64,000 nucleotides of DNA from NCBI GenBank assembly GCA_033060915.1, contig CM065397.1:21831001-21895000 (forward strand), written 5' to 3'. Under the pieces are notes generated by a model. That model had not been told where the DNA came from, did no database searches, and was given only the letters and a program-made list of their open reading frames with translations. This document shows, piece after piece, positions 10,740 through 24,055 of this stretch; positions within the stretch are counted from its first letter, which is position 1; each line of letters starts with the position of its first letter. The DNA comes from Euryodendron excelsum. Lineage: Eukaryota > Streptophyta > Magnoliopsida > Ericales > Pentaphylacaceae. The translations under genes were made by a program, and so were the position numbers.

Positions 10740-13700
10740 GAAGACACAAGTTAAGCTTCTTATTTAAGTTTCCGCACTTCCCCCCTCTCTCTTCTCTCTC
10801 CTAACCCACTTGGGTTTCTCTATTTTAATCCCCCATCTCTTTCCCCCCCTTTCTTTGCATGCTTGAAATAAGGGGATTCTCGGTCCATGTGTAGGATTAG
10901 ACTAATGGAGGGTCACCGTGTCGAGGGCTTTCTTTTAGTCTAACCGGAGACCACGTGGGTTCGGCCCCCTTGATTATGTGGTGAAGCCTTAACCTTATAT
11001 GTTCATGACCCCAAATTTGCATTGTGCATATCATGATCTTGCATCTCTCCAAAATCGTTTTCAAAACTTGCATTAAACTTGTTTTCAAAATTGCATCAAA
11101 ATCTCCTTTTTCAAAACTTGTTTTAAAAAAATCACAATCCTAGGGTGATTCTAGCCTTTCCATGGCTATAGTCGCTTTATGAAAGTGTTACATTTAAAGT
11201 AACCAATATGGTCCATATTTTCAACTCATTATTTTCAAAACCACTTTCTTAAAGTGTTTCTAGCCCTCTTATGGTTAGAATCGCTTTAGGAAAGTGAGAT
11301 ATTTTTATATATATTTTCTAAAAACTCTCTTTTCCAAAGTCTTTCCTTCTAAAACCCCTTTTTCAACATGCTTTCTGAAAACTCTCTCCAATTTCATTTC
11401 CAAAATTGTTTTCAAAAGTTCCCGCCAAAAACATATTTTCCAAAACTTCTCTTTTCAAAACTCCTTTCCAAAACCCTCTCCTCAAAATTCGTTTTCCTAA
11501 AAACTCTTTCCTAAAAGCTTCTTCCAAAATTTTGTCTCCAAAACTCTATCAAAGTTTTACTTTTCAAGAACTTCCTTCCTAAAACTCTTTTCAAATTCAC
11601 TTTCTAAAAAACTCCTCACTAGGATTTCTTTCCAAAAACTCTCTCTCCAAATTCACTTCCCAAAAACTCCTCTCTAGGATTGCCTTCCAAAAGTATTTGT
11701 TTCCAAAAAACTCACTTTCCAAAAACTCTTTTCTTGGTGCCCAAGTTAAACCCTAGAACCCACAATTAGGAAACCCAACTTTTTCTTCCCAAAAATATGA
11801 TTTTCAAACTTACCTTAATACCTAGGTTTCCAAAATCTCATTTTTCATATCCAAACTATACCTATTTTCTACGTTAAAACTATAGTCTTCCAAATCTAGG
11901 GTTTCTAAAACTTCCTCTTCCAAATCCTTGTTGAATCCTATCTTCCCTTTTGGAAACCAAATCCAATCTTCCCGTTTAGGAATCTAGATCCAATCCTCCG
12001 TTTTTGGAAACAAAATTAAAACACTTCTTCTTAGAAACAAAATCCAAATCTTTCCTAATTCAACTCCTTCCTAATCTTCTACTTTTCTAAATCTTAAGTT
12101 TCCTAAAACTTTCAAATCTTCCCTTAAACATTAAGCTTCCAAATTTTTCCTAAATTCAACCCTTTCCTAATTCTATCCCTTTTCAAATCTAAGTTTTCAA
12201 ACCTTTCCTAAACTTAAACCTTTCCTAATCTCAAGATTTTCTAAAATTCAAATTTTAAAACTTTCCAAATCTTTCTAAATTTCAAATCTTTTCAAATTCA
12301 AAGTTTTCTAAATTCAAAATTTTCTTAAGTTAAATCTTTTTAAACTTCCTAAATCTTTCTAAAACTCTAAACTTTTCTAAATTTCAAATCTTCCCAAATC
12401 TAAAACTTTCTAAACTCAAATTTGCCTACTTTCAAAACTTTCCTATTTCAAAACATTCCAAATTCAAAACTTCACAATTTCAAAACTTACCTAAGTTGAA
12501 ACTTTCTTAATTCAAAACTGTCCTAAGTTGAAACTTTCTTAATTCAACACTTTCCTAATTCTAAAACTTTCCTAAAATAAAACTTTTCTAAAATGAAACT
12601 TTCCTAAATCGGACATTTCCTAATTCGAACTCCTCCTAAATCCAATCTTTCCTAATCTTCCAAGTCCAACATTCGATTCAAATCTTTCTTAATCTCAAAT
12701 CCTTTCTAAATCCTATCTTTCCTAAGTCTAGGTTTCCTAAACCTCAGTCTTTCCTAAACAAGTCCAAATCTTTCCTCTAACTTCTATTTTTCCAAATCAA
12801 AGTCTAAACCTTTCAATTCCAAACTCTAATTTTGAATCTTCTATTCTAAGTTCAAATTAAAAATCTATTTTCTATCGGACTCTTGTCCGAACTACGACTG
12901 ACCTGATTCCTCCAAAAGGATACGTAGGCAACCCTCATGGGTGCGGTCATAACATTTTTCAAGTTTCTATTTCCACAAAATCTTTCCAAATCTGCAATCT
13001 ATTTTCAAACTTCCAATTCCAAATCTCTATTTTCAATTTCCAAAATCTTCTTTCCAAATTCAAAATTCTATCTCTTTCTTTTCAAGTCGAATCAACTTCT
13101 TTCCAAATCTATTTTTCAATTCTCTTTTCTTGCACTTACATATCATACATCATGTTAGTTTATTTTCAAAAATTCCTTTCTAAAGTGGATTGGATTGAAC
13201 ATTAGTTAGTTGAAGACTCTCATAGGTGAATCTAGGGTAAATAGACATTTAGGTACCGCAAGGGGGGGTAGGGTGATGGCTTAGTGCGTCTTCCCTACAC
13301 GTAACCAATCTCCGAACCTAGATCATTGTTTTCGAAAGACCAAAAATGGTGTTATTTTTCAAAAAGGGCTTAAATGTTTACCAAAGGTTGCCAAACAACC
13401 TGTTTTCTTAAAAACCCTCTCTTGAGAAGATATTTTCAAAATCATTTTCCAATAGCCTAAGTGTAGTCTTCGGATTATGCTTAGTTTTTTAGGTGACCTA
13501 GCTCACGTTAATCAAGTTAGGTGGCGACTCCAAATCTTTTCTAAAAGCCCTTTTATTCAAATCAATTTTTAATTTAAACCTAGTCACACTCATTCTTCTA
13601 GGAGGTTGAGTTCTAACGAGAGAGTACAGTGTTTTTTCTGCTAGTATATGTATTCCTTGAGTGCGAAAAATCTGGGCGCGACAAAAAGAGGTCCGCAAAC

Positions 13701-13981
13701 TTAGTCTAAAAATCCTACTTGTCAATAGAAAGAGCTCGAAGTCTCCCAAAACCCTAGTCACCTTTAGGTTCTCCAAAGCCACCATACACAAACCCTAGCC
13801 TCCTATACACTCATACACTCTTATACACTTATACACTAGCCTCAAAGCCTCCATTGAAGACTTGAAGTGCTGCAACTTCGAAGCTCCCGAAGATCGAAGA
13901 CAAGTTCTCAAAGACTGAAGTGAAGCAATGACTGAAACAAGAAAAGCAAGCAAGAAAAGCAAAGCGCGCAAAGCAAAGCAA

Positions 13982-13987
13982 AATAAA
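13982..13987 (+). terminator. AATAAA poly(A) signal, LTR D
   Basis: AATAAA after a GCGCGCAAAGC stretch, at the conserved position in R. Confidence 0.58.
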
Positions 13988-16609
13988 CAAGACACAAGGT
14001 AGAATCTCTATTTAAGTTTACACATCTTCCCCCTCTCTCTTCTCTCTATGAACCTACTTGAGTTTTCTTCTATTTTAATCCCCCATCTTCTTCCCCCCCC
14101 TTTCTTGCATGCTTGAAACAAGGGATTTCCCGGTCCATGTGTAGGATTAGGCTATTATAGGGTCACCGTGTCGAGGGCTTTTTTTTAGTCTAACCAGAGA
14201 GCATGTGGGTTCGGCCCTCTTGATTATGTGGTGAAGCCTTTAACCTTGTATGTTCACGACCTCAACTTGCATTGTACATATCATGATCTTGCATTCTTCT
14301 AAAATTCTTTTTCAAACTCGTTTTCAGAACTTGCATTTACGTTGTTTCCAAACTTGCATCAAAATCTTCTTTTTCAAAACTTGTTTTCAAAATCACAATC
14401 CTAGGGTGATTCTAGACTCTTCATAGTTAGGGTTGCTTTAGGAAAGTGTTACATTTAAAGTGACCGATATGGTCCATATTTTCAAAATCCTTGTTGTTTT
14501 CAAAACCATTATCTTGAAGTGGTTCTAGCCTTCTTATAGCTAGAATTGCTTTAAGAAAGTGAGATATTTTTATAAACTTTCTAAAAACCCTCTTTTCAAA
14601 TATTTCTTTCTAAAAATCTCTTTTTCTCAACATACTTTCTAAAAACTCTCTTCAAGTTCCTTTCCAAAATTGTTTTCTAAAAACTTTTTTCAAAAATCTA
14701 TTTTTCAAAATTTCTTTTTAAAACTCCTTTCCAAAACGCTCTCTTCAAAAATTCACTTTCTAAAAACCCTCCCTAGGTTTCCTTCTTAAAAACACTCCTT
14801 AAATTTCTCTCCAATAACTCTTTCAAAAAATCTCTTTCCCAAAATCTCTTTCCAAAAACTCTCTCAAAGTGTTGCTTTCCAAAAAATCTTTCCAAAAACT
14901 CTCTCTTCAAAACTCACTTTCTAAAAATTCCTTTTAGGATCTCTTTCCAAAAACCTTATTCCAAAAACTCACTTTCCAAAATCTCTTTTCATGGAGCCCA
15001 AGTCAAGCCCTAGAACCCATAATTAGGAAACCTTAATTTCCTTCCTCAAAAACATGATTTTCAATCTTGCCTTAAAACCTAAGTTTTCAAAATCTCATTT
15101 TTTACATCTAAACCATAAGTTTCCAAAATCTCTTTTCTACGTCAAAACTATAGTCTTCGAAATCTAGGGTTTCTAAAAATTCCCTTCCCAATTCTATGCC
15201 AAATCCAATCTCCCCTTTTGGAAACCAAATCCGACCTCCCATTTAGGAAGCTAGATCCTATCCTCCGTTTTTGGAAATAAAATAAAAACATCTGTTTTTA
15301 GAAACAAAATACAATCCCTTGTTTTAGGAAATAGGAATCTCAATCCTTCGTAGTCTAAACCTTTCCTAATTCACTCTTTTCTATTCTCATACCTTCCTAA
15401 ACCATAGGTCTCCAAAACTTAAACTTTCAAATCTTTCCTTAAACTTTAAGCTTCCAAATCTTTCCTGATTCAACCATTTCCTAGTTCCATCCCTTTCCGA
15501 ATCTTAACTTTCCAAATATAAATATTCAAATCTTTCTTAAACTCAAACCTTTCCTAATTTCAAGAATTTCTAAAACTCAAACTTTGAATCCTTCTAAAAT
15601 TCTAAACTTTTCTAAACTTCAAATCTTTCCAAATCTAAAAATTTTTTAAACTCAAAACTTTCTTACTTTCAAAACTTTCCTATTTCAAAACATTCAAAAT
15701 TCAAAACTTTTCAATTTCAATACTTTCATAAAACGAAATCTTTCCTATTTCAAAACCTTTCTTAAAATGAAATTTTCTTAATCCAAAACTTTCCTAAATT
15801 GAAACTTTCCTAATACGAAACCTTTCATAAACCAAAACTTTCCTAAAACAGAACTTTCCTAAAATGACACTTTCCCATTTGGAAACTTTCCTAATTCGAA
15901 TATTTTCTAAATTTTAATCTTTTCCTAATCTTCCAAGTTCAACACTCGAGTCGAATATTGCTTAAGTCTCAAGTCTTTCTTAAGTCTAGGTTTTCCAAAA
16001 CCAAGCTTTTCAAAATCAAATCTTTTCCAATCTTCCAATCAAAGCCTAATCTTTTCAATTCCAAATTCCAAATTCCAATCCTCTATTCTATATTCAAATC
16101 AAATCCAAATTCCAATTTAATTGCTTTTTCAAATGAAAATCTTCTATTTTCTATCGGAATCTTTTTCAAAATACGACTGACCTGATTCTTCCAAAGGGAT
16201 ACGTAGGCAACCCTCATGGGTGCGGTCACAATCTTTTTCAAATCTCTAATTCCATAATCTTCTTCAAGTTTCCAATTTCCTAATCTCTTCCAAGCTTCCA
16301 ATTCCATGATCTATTCCAAATTTCTATTTTCAAATCTCTATTTCCAATTTCTAAAACTTTTCTTTCAAAATCAAATCAATTTCTTTTCAAATCTATTTCC
16401 AAATCTATTTTTCAAACTCTCTTCTATTATAATTGCATATCATGCATCATGTCTTTTTAAACATTCTTTTTTTAAAGTGGATATGATTGGACATTTGTTA
16501 GTTAAAGAATTTCATAGGTGAATCTAGGGTAAATAGACATGTAGGTATCACAAGGGCAGGGTAGGGTGATGACTTAATGCGTCTTCCCTACACGTAACCA
16601 ACCTCTGAA

Positions 16610-16614
16610 TCTAG
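16610..16614. repeat. Target-site duplication of LTR E, left copy (TCTAG)
   Basis: Faces CCTAG at 21669-21673 with one C/T difference. The undisturbed site in copy B reads GAACCTAGGATCACTG, so the left copy has mutated. Confidence 0.82.
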
Positions 16615-19600
16615 TATCGTACCCAGATTTTTTGCACTCGAGGAATACACACATAAGCAGAAAAAACATTGTACTCTCTCGTTAGAACTCACCCTCCTAG
16701 AAGAATGAGTGCGACTAAGTTTGAGTTGAAAATAGATTTAAATAAAGAGTTTTTAGAAAAGATTTGGAGTCGCTACCTACTTTGATTGAAGTAAGTTTGG
16801 TCACCTAAAAACTAAACATAATCCGAAAACTACACTTAGGGTTTTGGAAAACAATTTTGAAAATATCTCCTCAAGAGAGGGTTTTTTAAGAAAACAGGTT
16901 GTTTGGCAACCTGTAGAAAATATGTAAGCCCTTTTTTGAAAATAACTCCGTTTTGGTCTTTCGAAAATAGTGATCTAGGTTCGGAGGTTGGTTACGTGTA
17001 GGGAAGATGCACTAAGCCATCATCCTACCCCGTCCTTGTGGTACCTACATGTCTATTTACCCTAGATTCACCTATGAGAGTCTTCAACTAACTATTGTTC
17101 AATCGTATTTACTTTAGAAAAAGAATGTTTTAAAAAAGACATGATGCATGACATGCAAGTGCAAGATAAGAGAGTTGAAAAATAGATTTGAAAATAGATT
17201 TGAAAAGAAATTGATTTGTTTTCAGAAAGAGATTTGAAAAGATTGAAATTAGAAAGTTTCAAAAATTGGAAATAGAAATTTGGAATTGGAAGTTTGAAAA
17301 CAGATTGGAGATTTGGAAAGATTTTGTGGAAATAGAAACTTGAAAAATATTATGGAATTAGAAACTTGAAAAATGTGGTGACCGCACCCATGAGGGTTGC
17401 TTACGTATCTTTTTGGAGGAATCAGGTTAGTCGTAGTTTGGACAAAAGTCCGATAGAAGATAGAAGAGTTAATTTGGAAAAGAGTTGGAGTTGAAATTTG
17501 AATTGGAATTGGAAGAGTAGGAAATTTAGACTTTGATTAGAAGATTTAAAAAGATTGGTTTTGAAAGACTTGGTTTTAGGAAACCTAGACTTAGAGACTT
17601 AGAAAACAAAGGATTGGACTTGACTTGGAAAGATTTTAGAAAAGATTTGACTCGAATGTTGGACTTGGAAGATTTGGAAAGATTGGATTTAGGAAATTTT
17701 TGAATTAGGAAATATTCAAATTTAGGAAAGTGTCATTTTAAGAAAGTTTCATTTTAGGAAAGTTTTGAATTAAGAAAGTTTCAACTTAGGAAAGTTTTGA
17801 TTTAAGGAAAGTGTCATTTTAGGAAAGTTTCATTTTTGGAAAGTTTTGAATTAAGAAAGTTTCATTTTAAGAAAGTTTTGAAATTAGGAAGGTTTTGAAA
17901 ATAAGGAAGCTTTGAAACTAAGAAAATTTTGAGTTTAAAAAGTTTTAGATTTAGAAAGATTTGAAGTTTAGGAAAGTTTAGAATTTAGAAAGTCTGGAAG
18001 TTTAGAAAAATTTAACTTAAGAAAGTTTTGAATTTAGAAAACTTTGAATTTGGAAAGATTTGAGATTTAGAAAGTTCAGGATTTAGAAAGTTTTAGAGTT
18101 TTAGAAGATCTTGAGATTAGGAAAGGTTTGAGTCTAAGAAAGATTTGAAAACTTAAATTTGGAAAGTTAAGATTTGAAAAGGGGTAGAATTAGGAAAGGG
18201 TTTAATTAGGAAAGATTTGGAAGTTGAGTTTTAAAATTTAGGAAAGATTTTTACTGTTCAAGTTTTGGAAACTTAAGATTTAAGAAAGTTGAAGATTAGG
18301 AAGGAGTTAAATTAGGAAAGATTTAGACTCGGAAGGGTTAAGATTCCTATTTCCTAAAACAAGGGATTGGATTTTGTTTCAAAAAGAGAAGGTTTGATTT
18401 TGTTTTAAAAAATGGAGGATAGGATCTAGTTACCTAAACGGAAGATTGGATTTGGTTTCCTAAAGGGAGGATGGGATTTGATTTCCTGAAGGGAAGATGG
18501 GATTTAGTTTCCTAAAGGGAATATTGGATTTGACAAGGATTCGGAAAGGGAGATTTTAGAAACCCTACATTTTGAAGACTATAGTTTTGACGTAAAAAAA
18601 GAGATTTTTTAGAAACTTATGATTTTGATGTAGAAAGGGAGTTTTGGAAACCTAGGTTTGGGGAAAGGTTGAAAGTCACGTTTTTGGAAAGAAAATTAGG
18701 GTTTCCTAATTGTGGGTTCTAGGGTTTGACTTGGACTCTAAGGAAAGAGTTTTTGGAAAGTGAGTTTTTTGGAAACGAAGACTTTTAGAAACCAATCCTA
18801 GAGAGAAGTTTTTAGAAAGTGAATTTAAAGAGAGAGTTTTTTGGAAAGATTTTTGGAAGGAGATTGTTGGAAAGAATTTTTGGGAAAAAGATTTAGAAAG
18901 CATTTTTAGGAAAATAGATTTGGAGGAGAGTATTTTGGAAAGGAGTATAAAAAGGGAGTTTTGAAAAATAGACTTTTGGAGGGAGTTTTTAGAAAATAAC
19001 TTTGGAAAGAAGAGTTTTAGAAAAGTATATTGAAAAAGGGGGTTTTAGAAAGACATTTTTGAGAAGAGATTTTGGGAAGTATAAAAATATCTCACTTTCC
19101 TAAAGCGATTCTAACCATAAGAAGGTTAGAACCACTTTAAGAAAGTGGTTTTGAAAGCAACAAGATTTGAAAATATGGACCATAAAAGTCACTTTAAATG
19201 TAACACTTTCCTAAAGCAACCCTAGCCATGGAAAGGCTAGAATCACCCTTGGATTGTGATTTTGAAAACAAGTTTTAAAAAGGAGATTTTGATGCAATTT
19301 TGAAAACAAGTTTAATACAAATTTTGAAAACGAGTTTGAAAATGATTTTAAAGTTATGCAAGATCATGATATGCACAATGCAAATTTGGGGTCGTGAACG
19401 TACAAGGTTAAGGCTTCACCACATAATCAAGGGGGCCGAGCCCACGTGGTCTCCGGCTAGACTAAAAGAAAGCCCTCGGCACGGTGACCCTCCAATAGTC
19501 TAATCCTACACATGGACTGGGAGTCCCCTTGTTTCAAACATGCAAAGAAAGGGGGGGAAAGAGATGGGGCATTAAAATAGAGAAAACCCAAGTGGATTAG

Positions 19601-19661
19601 GAGAGAGAAGAGAGAGGGGGAAAGTGCGGAAACTTAACTAAGAAGCCTACCTTGTGACTTC

Positions 19662-19667
19662 TTTATT
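19662..19667 (-). terminator. AATAAA poly(A) signal, LTR E
   Basis: TTTATT on the plus strand, 297 bp downstream of the TATA box in element sense. Confidence 0.62.
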
Positions 19668-19963
19668 TTGCTTAGCTTTGCGCGCTTTGCTTTGCTTGTC
19701 TTACTTCAATCTTCAAGAGTTTGTCTTCAATCTTCAAACCTTCAGATTACAACCCTTCAAGTCTTCAAAAGAGGGTTGGAGGCTAGTGTATAAGTGTATG
19801 AGAGTATATAGGAGTGTATAGGAGTGTATAGGAGGCTAGGGTTTAGCTAGGGTTTGGAAAACCTAAAGAAACTAGGGTTTTGGGAGTGTATGAGCTCTGT
19901 ATATCGAGAATTAGGGTTTTTAGATTGAGTTTGTGAACCTCTTTCATGCTAGAGGAGGCTCTG

Positions 19964-19971
19964 TATTTATA
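19964..19971 (-). promoter_or_regulatory. TATA box (TATAAATA), LTR E
   Basis: TATTTATA on the plus strand, with GGCGCC palindromes at 19995-20080 just upstream in element sense. Confidence 0.7.
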
Positions 19972-21239
19972 AAGATGGGATAGACCTAGCGCATGTTGCA
20001 GTGGCGCTAGGCCAAATTACCTCTTGGCGCCACTGTAGGCCATTTCTTAGCTTGGCGCCACTGCTAGTGGCGCTACCCATTTAGAAAACTTTGTAAGTCA
20101 GCAAGTAACGTATCTTGAGAAAAATTGAGCACCTGTACTAGTGACTACCATGCAATTTTTAGTCTGGCTTCATTAGGAGTGACTCCGGAAAGTCCGGGAA
20201 TGATTTAAGGGGTTCGAGATTGGCCCAGAAGGCCGAAAAAGGGCAGGAACACTTAGAACAATGTTCCGGAGGTATTTGACTTGAAAAAGGAAGATATGAT
20301 GTATTGGAATGATTGACCGAGCCATTAGGGGCAAAACGGTTAATCAAGCCAGAAAGCTACCGGGACGGACCCGGAATGTCCCGAAAAAAGACTCAAGATT
20401 TGGAAACATTATTCAGAATGTTTCCAAAGGCTTGCCGGTTTGATACCTAGAGCCGGTGTTGTTGGAAAAGGCAACCGGCCCTCCAGGGGCAAAATGGTCA
20501 TTTCACACCAGATTTACCGAAATTGACTCGGAATGATCCAGAAAGGTAAAGAAAGGTTGAGAACACTATAAGAAGCATTCTTGGGAGGCTACCGATTTGA
20601 TACCCATGGCCGGTGTGGTTCTTGGGGCATTAGAATGCCTAAGGACAAAATGATCATCTTGACCGGAAAGTCTCGAAATTGCCCCGAAACTGATTAGAAG
20701 GCACCTAATCATGCCGGATTGCCTTTAATACAATCTTGGAAGGTTGGACTTACCGTTCTGAGGATTCAAATGTGTTCTCGAGAAACGTGCCAAAAAATGG
20801 CCCTAGGGGCAGTTTGGTTATTTTTCACCAAAGTGGGCTAGCAGGCACTGGTGTTGACCTGGGTTTTGAGTGTTTCCGACACTCTGACGGTGGTCGGGTT
20901 ATATAGGGGTTTGTTGGCAATTCCCTATATCGACCTGTTTGAGGGCATTTTCGCTACTCTAACGGTTGCGATGTTTGCGAGTATTTCCGCTACTCTGACG
21001 GTTCATGAACATTCCCGAGACTGCCTGATCTCGAGAAGCTGCTAAAGAGACTTAGTGCCTGAGAATCAACTTTCTCAGAAGGCGAGCCTAAACGGACATT
21101 TCTGCATTGGTGGGCTAGCAAGCACCAAAGGTGGACCGTTCTTCCATCCAGGGGACTTGGGGTCTTGTCCCGGTCGACGAGTTTAAAGAGACTTACCGTT
21201 CTGAAGAGACTTTCTTCGAAAAATGTGCTAGACCGTCTC

Positions 21240-21490
21240 AAGAAATCAACTGTCTTGAGAGAGGGATTGGAATTGGAATTGGACTTGGAAAGGGGATTTA
21301 CCGTCTTCGGAAAGACGCGCTTGATTTGGAATTGGAAAGGGGATTTACCATCTTCAGAAAGACGTGCCTAATTTCGAATTAGAAAGGGGACTTACCATCT
21401 TCGAAAAGACGCGCCTGATTTGGAATTTAGAAATGGGACTTAACGTCTTCGAAAAGACGAGCCTGATTTGGAATTGGAAAGGATAATGCC
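21240..21490. repeat. Array of about 45-47 bp units in U3 of LTR E
   Basis: Four to five units around GGAATTGGAAAGGGGA(C/T)TTA, each with a short hairpin of the form CGTCTTCGGAAAGACG. It corresponds to the 47-bp arrays of element 3. Confidence 0.83.
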
Positions 21491-21668
21491 CCCTTAAAGG
21501 CATTTCAGTTATTTTGCCTCTATTTGGGTCCGATAGGGGCCCGCGAAGCGATGAATAGATAGGATTAGACTTGAACAGTCGATTTAACTCAAAATAGGTC
21601 CACATTGACTTGAATACAAATCTGGACGGAGTGGAGACCACCGAGCAATAAAAAATGGAGTGCTTACA

Positions 21669-22033
21669 CCTAGGATCACTGTTTTTGAAAGACCAAAATG
21701 GAGTTATTTTCGAAAAAGGGCTTAACTATTTTTCAAAGGTTGCTAAACAACCTCTTTTCTCAAAAACCCTCTCTTGAGGGAGTATTTTCAAAATCGTTTT
21801 CAAAAACCTTAAGTATAGTCTTCGGATTGTGCTCAGTTTTTAGGTGACCTAACTCACCTTAATCAAGTTAGGTGGTGACTCCAAATGTTTTTCAAAAGCC
21901 ATTTATTCAATTCAATTTCCAATTCAAACCTAGTCACACTCATTCTTCTAGGAGGATGAGTTTTAACGAGAGAGTACAGTATTTTTCCCGTTTGTGTGTG
22001 TATTCCTCGAGTGCGAAAAATCTGGACGCGACA
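21669..22033 (+). mobile_element. LTR copy D, second segment, to its 3' end
   Basis: Resumes with the CCTAG duplication and the conserved CCTAGGATCACTG context, passes the GGTGGTGACTCC PBS-like motif and ends with GGACGCGACA. Sequence after it is interior LTR of copy F, so D appears to be inserted in F. The predicted target duplication is ATTTC (22034-22038). Confidence 0.86.
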
Positions 22034-24005
22034 ATTTCATTATTAGGGTCGCTTTAGGAAAGTGTTATATTTAAAGTGACCAATATGGTCTACATTTTCA
22101 AATCTTTGTTGTTTTCAAAACCACAATCCTGTAATAGTTCTAATATTTCTGTGGTTAGAGTCATTTTAGGAAAGTGAGATATTTTTAGAGACTTGTAAAA
22201 GTCCATATTCCATTCTCTTTTCAAATTGCTTTTTGAAAATCTCCTTTCGAAAACCTCTTTTGAAATCCTCTCCAAAAATCCCTTTTTTTTAAAACTTATT
22301 TTCTAAAAATCTCTTTTTCCAAAATATTTTTTCAAACTTACTTTCCTAAAAGCTCTTTCAGAAAATCCTTTTCCAAAAGCTCTCTTTAAAATTCTACTTT
22401 CTAAAAAATACTTTTCAAGTTTGCTTCGTAGAAATTTCCGTCAAAAGATTACTTTCCAAAACCTCTTTTTCTTAGAGCCCAAGTCAAGCCCTAGAGCCAA
22501 TGATTAGAAAACCCTAATTTTCACTTTCATTTTCCACATCCAATCATAACTTTCCAAAACTCTATTTTCTACATCAAACTCTTAGGTTTTCCTAAACCTC
22601 TTTTTTCATGTCAAATCATATTTTCTAAATCCAAAATTTTAAAATCTCATCCTTTCCAATTTCATGTCAAATCTAGTCTTCCAACTTAGGAAACCAAATC
22701 CTATTCTCCATTTTTGGAAATGAAATCTAATCATCTCTTTTGGAAATAGAAATCAAATCTTCTTAATTTAGTCCTTTCCTAATTTTAAAACTTTTCAAAT
22801 TCCAACTTTCTAAATCTCAACTTTTCAAATCTTTCTAAATTCAAAACTTTCCTAAGCTCAAATCTTTCTTAAAATGAAATTTTCATAATACGGATTTTTC
22901 CTAATTTGAAAACTTTCCTATTTTGAAACTATACAAATTCAAAGATTTCTAAATCAAACTTTCAAGTCAAATATTCTCCAACCAATCTAAGTGTTTTCAA
23001 ATCAAGTCAAATTTCTTTTCAAAATCTTTCTTAAAATCTAACTTTTCTAATTCGAATCGTTCCTAATTTGAACCATTTCTAATTCGAACCTTTTCTAAGT
23101 CCAACTTTCTAAAATTAGCTTTTTCAAATCTAAATCAAACCTTTATAATTCAACTATGTGTTCCAATCTTAGGTAACCTAAACCCTAGGAGGCCTAAACC
23201 CTAGTTCAACCCTAATACTTAGAGTTAGGAAGCTTCGACTCCTTTCTAAAAACTCTTTTCTAAACCAAGATGGTTTTCTAATTTCAAACTTCAAAATGTT
23301 TTCAAATCTCTATCTTTCCAAATATAGTTCAAGTTTTCTTTTAAGGGTCAAATCCTCTTTCAAGTTCAATTATAGGTCTAAGCTCAATCTTGATTCCAAT
23401 CTTCCACTGTAAGTTTCACATCAAACTCTTTTCCAATCAAAATCTTCTATTTTCAATGGAACGCTTGTCCAAACTAGGACTGACCTGATTCCCAAAAGGG
23501 ATACGTAAGCAACCCTCATGGGTGCGGTCATAAATTTTTCCAAATTTCTAATTCAATAACTTTTTTCAAGTTTTCAATTTCATGATTATTTTTAAATTTC
23601 CAATTCTATAATTTCTTTCAAGTTTCTAATTTCGTAATTTTTCTTAAATCTTCAATTCCTTATTCTATTTTAAGTTTCTAATTCTAAAATCTATTTCAAA
23701 TCTCCAGTATTCTATTTTCAATTTCTGAAACCTACTTTCTGATTTCAAATCAAGTCTTCTTTCAAATCTCTTTTCAAAAATCAAATTAAGTGTAATCTTC
23801 GGATTGTGCTTAGTTTTTGGTGACCTAACTCACCTTAATCAAGTTAGGTGGCGACTCCAAATTGTTTTCCAAAAGTCATGGTTCAAAATCAAATTTTCAA
23901 TTCAAACCTAGTCGCACTCGTCCTTTTAGGAGGATGAGTTCTAACGAGAAAGCATTGTGTTTTTCTCATTTCTCTTTTTCGGGTGCAAAAAATCGGAGTG
24001 CAACA
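22034..24005 (+). mobile_element. Old diverged LTR copy F, 3' part
   Basis: Family LTR sequence starting in U5 and ending in a strongly mutated terminus GAGTGCAACA. It is shorter and more diverged than the others, with loss of much of the degenerate repeat block, so it is probably the oldest layer of this stack. Non-LTR sequence follows and there is no PBS (expected TGGCGACTCC), so F is either a solo LTR or a 3' LTR. Confidence 0.78.
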
Positions 24006-24055
24006 CTTCACCCTACACAGCTCATGTAGAGAGCTAAGAGCATATACTTTTATAA

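Larger units (their letters stand above)
9533..13683 (+). mobile_element. LTR copy C, 3' part
   Basis: Starts inside U3 with the reverse complement of the segment GGCACTGGTGTTGACCTGG seen near 20845, and runs through the 157-bp repeats, palindromes, TATA box, AATAAA, degenerate repeats and U5 to GGGCGCGACA. Its beginning must lie left of the window, before copy B. It supplies the uninterrupted reference for the insertion site of LTR A. The bases that follow belong to the interior of copy D. Confidence 0.87.
13684..16614 (+). mobile_element. LTR copy D, first segment (interrupted by LTR E)
   Basis: Picks up just downstream of the expected TATA box (AAAAGAGGTCCGCAAAC) and runs through R and U5. 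It is interrupted at 16614 by LTR E and continues at 21669. Its U3 is not in the window, consistent with C having inserted in D to the left. Confidence 0.86.
16615..21668 (-). mobile_element. Solo LTR E (5054 bp) inserted in LTR D
   Basis: Runs from a worn TATCGTACCCAG (usual TGTCGCGCCCAG) to GAGTGCTTACA on the plus strand, with duplication TCTAG/CCTAG outside. No PBS or PPT touches it, so it is a solo LTR. It has the TATA box, AATAAA, 157-bp repeats and a U3 array of about 45-47 bp units (about 21240-21490) in place of the 81-bp units of LTR A, so it belongs to the same U3 subfamily as element 3. Confidence 0.92.
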
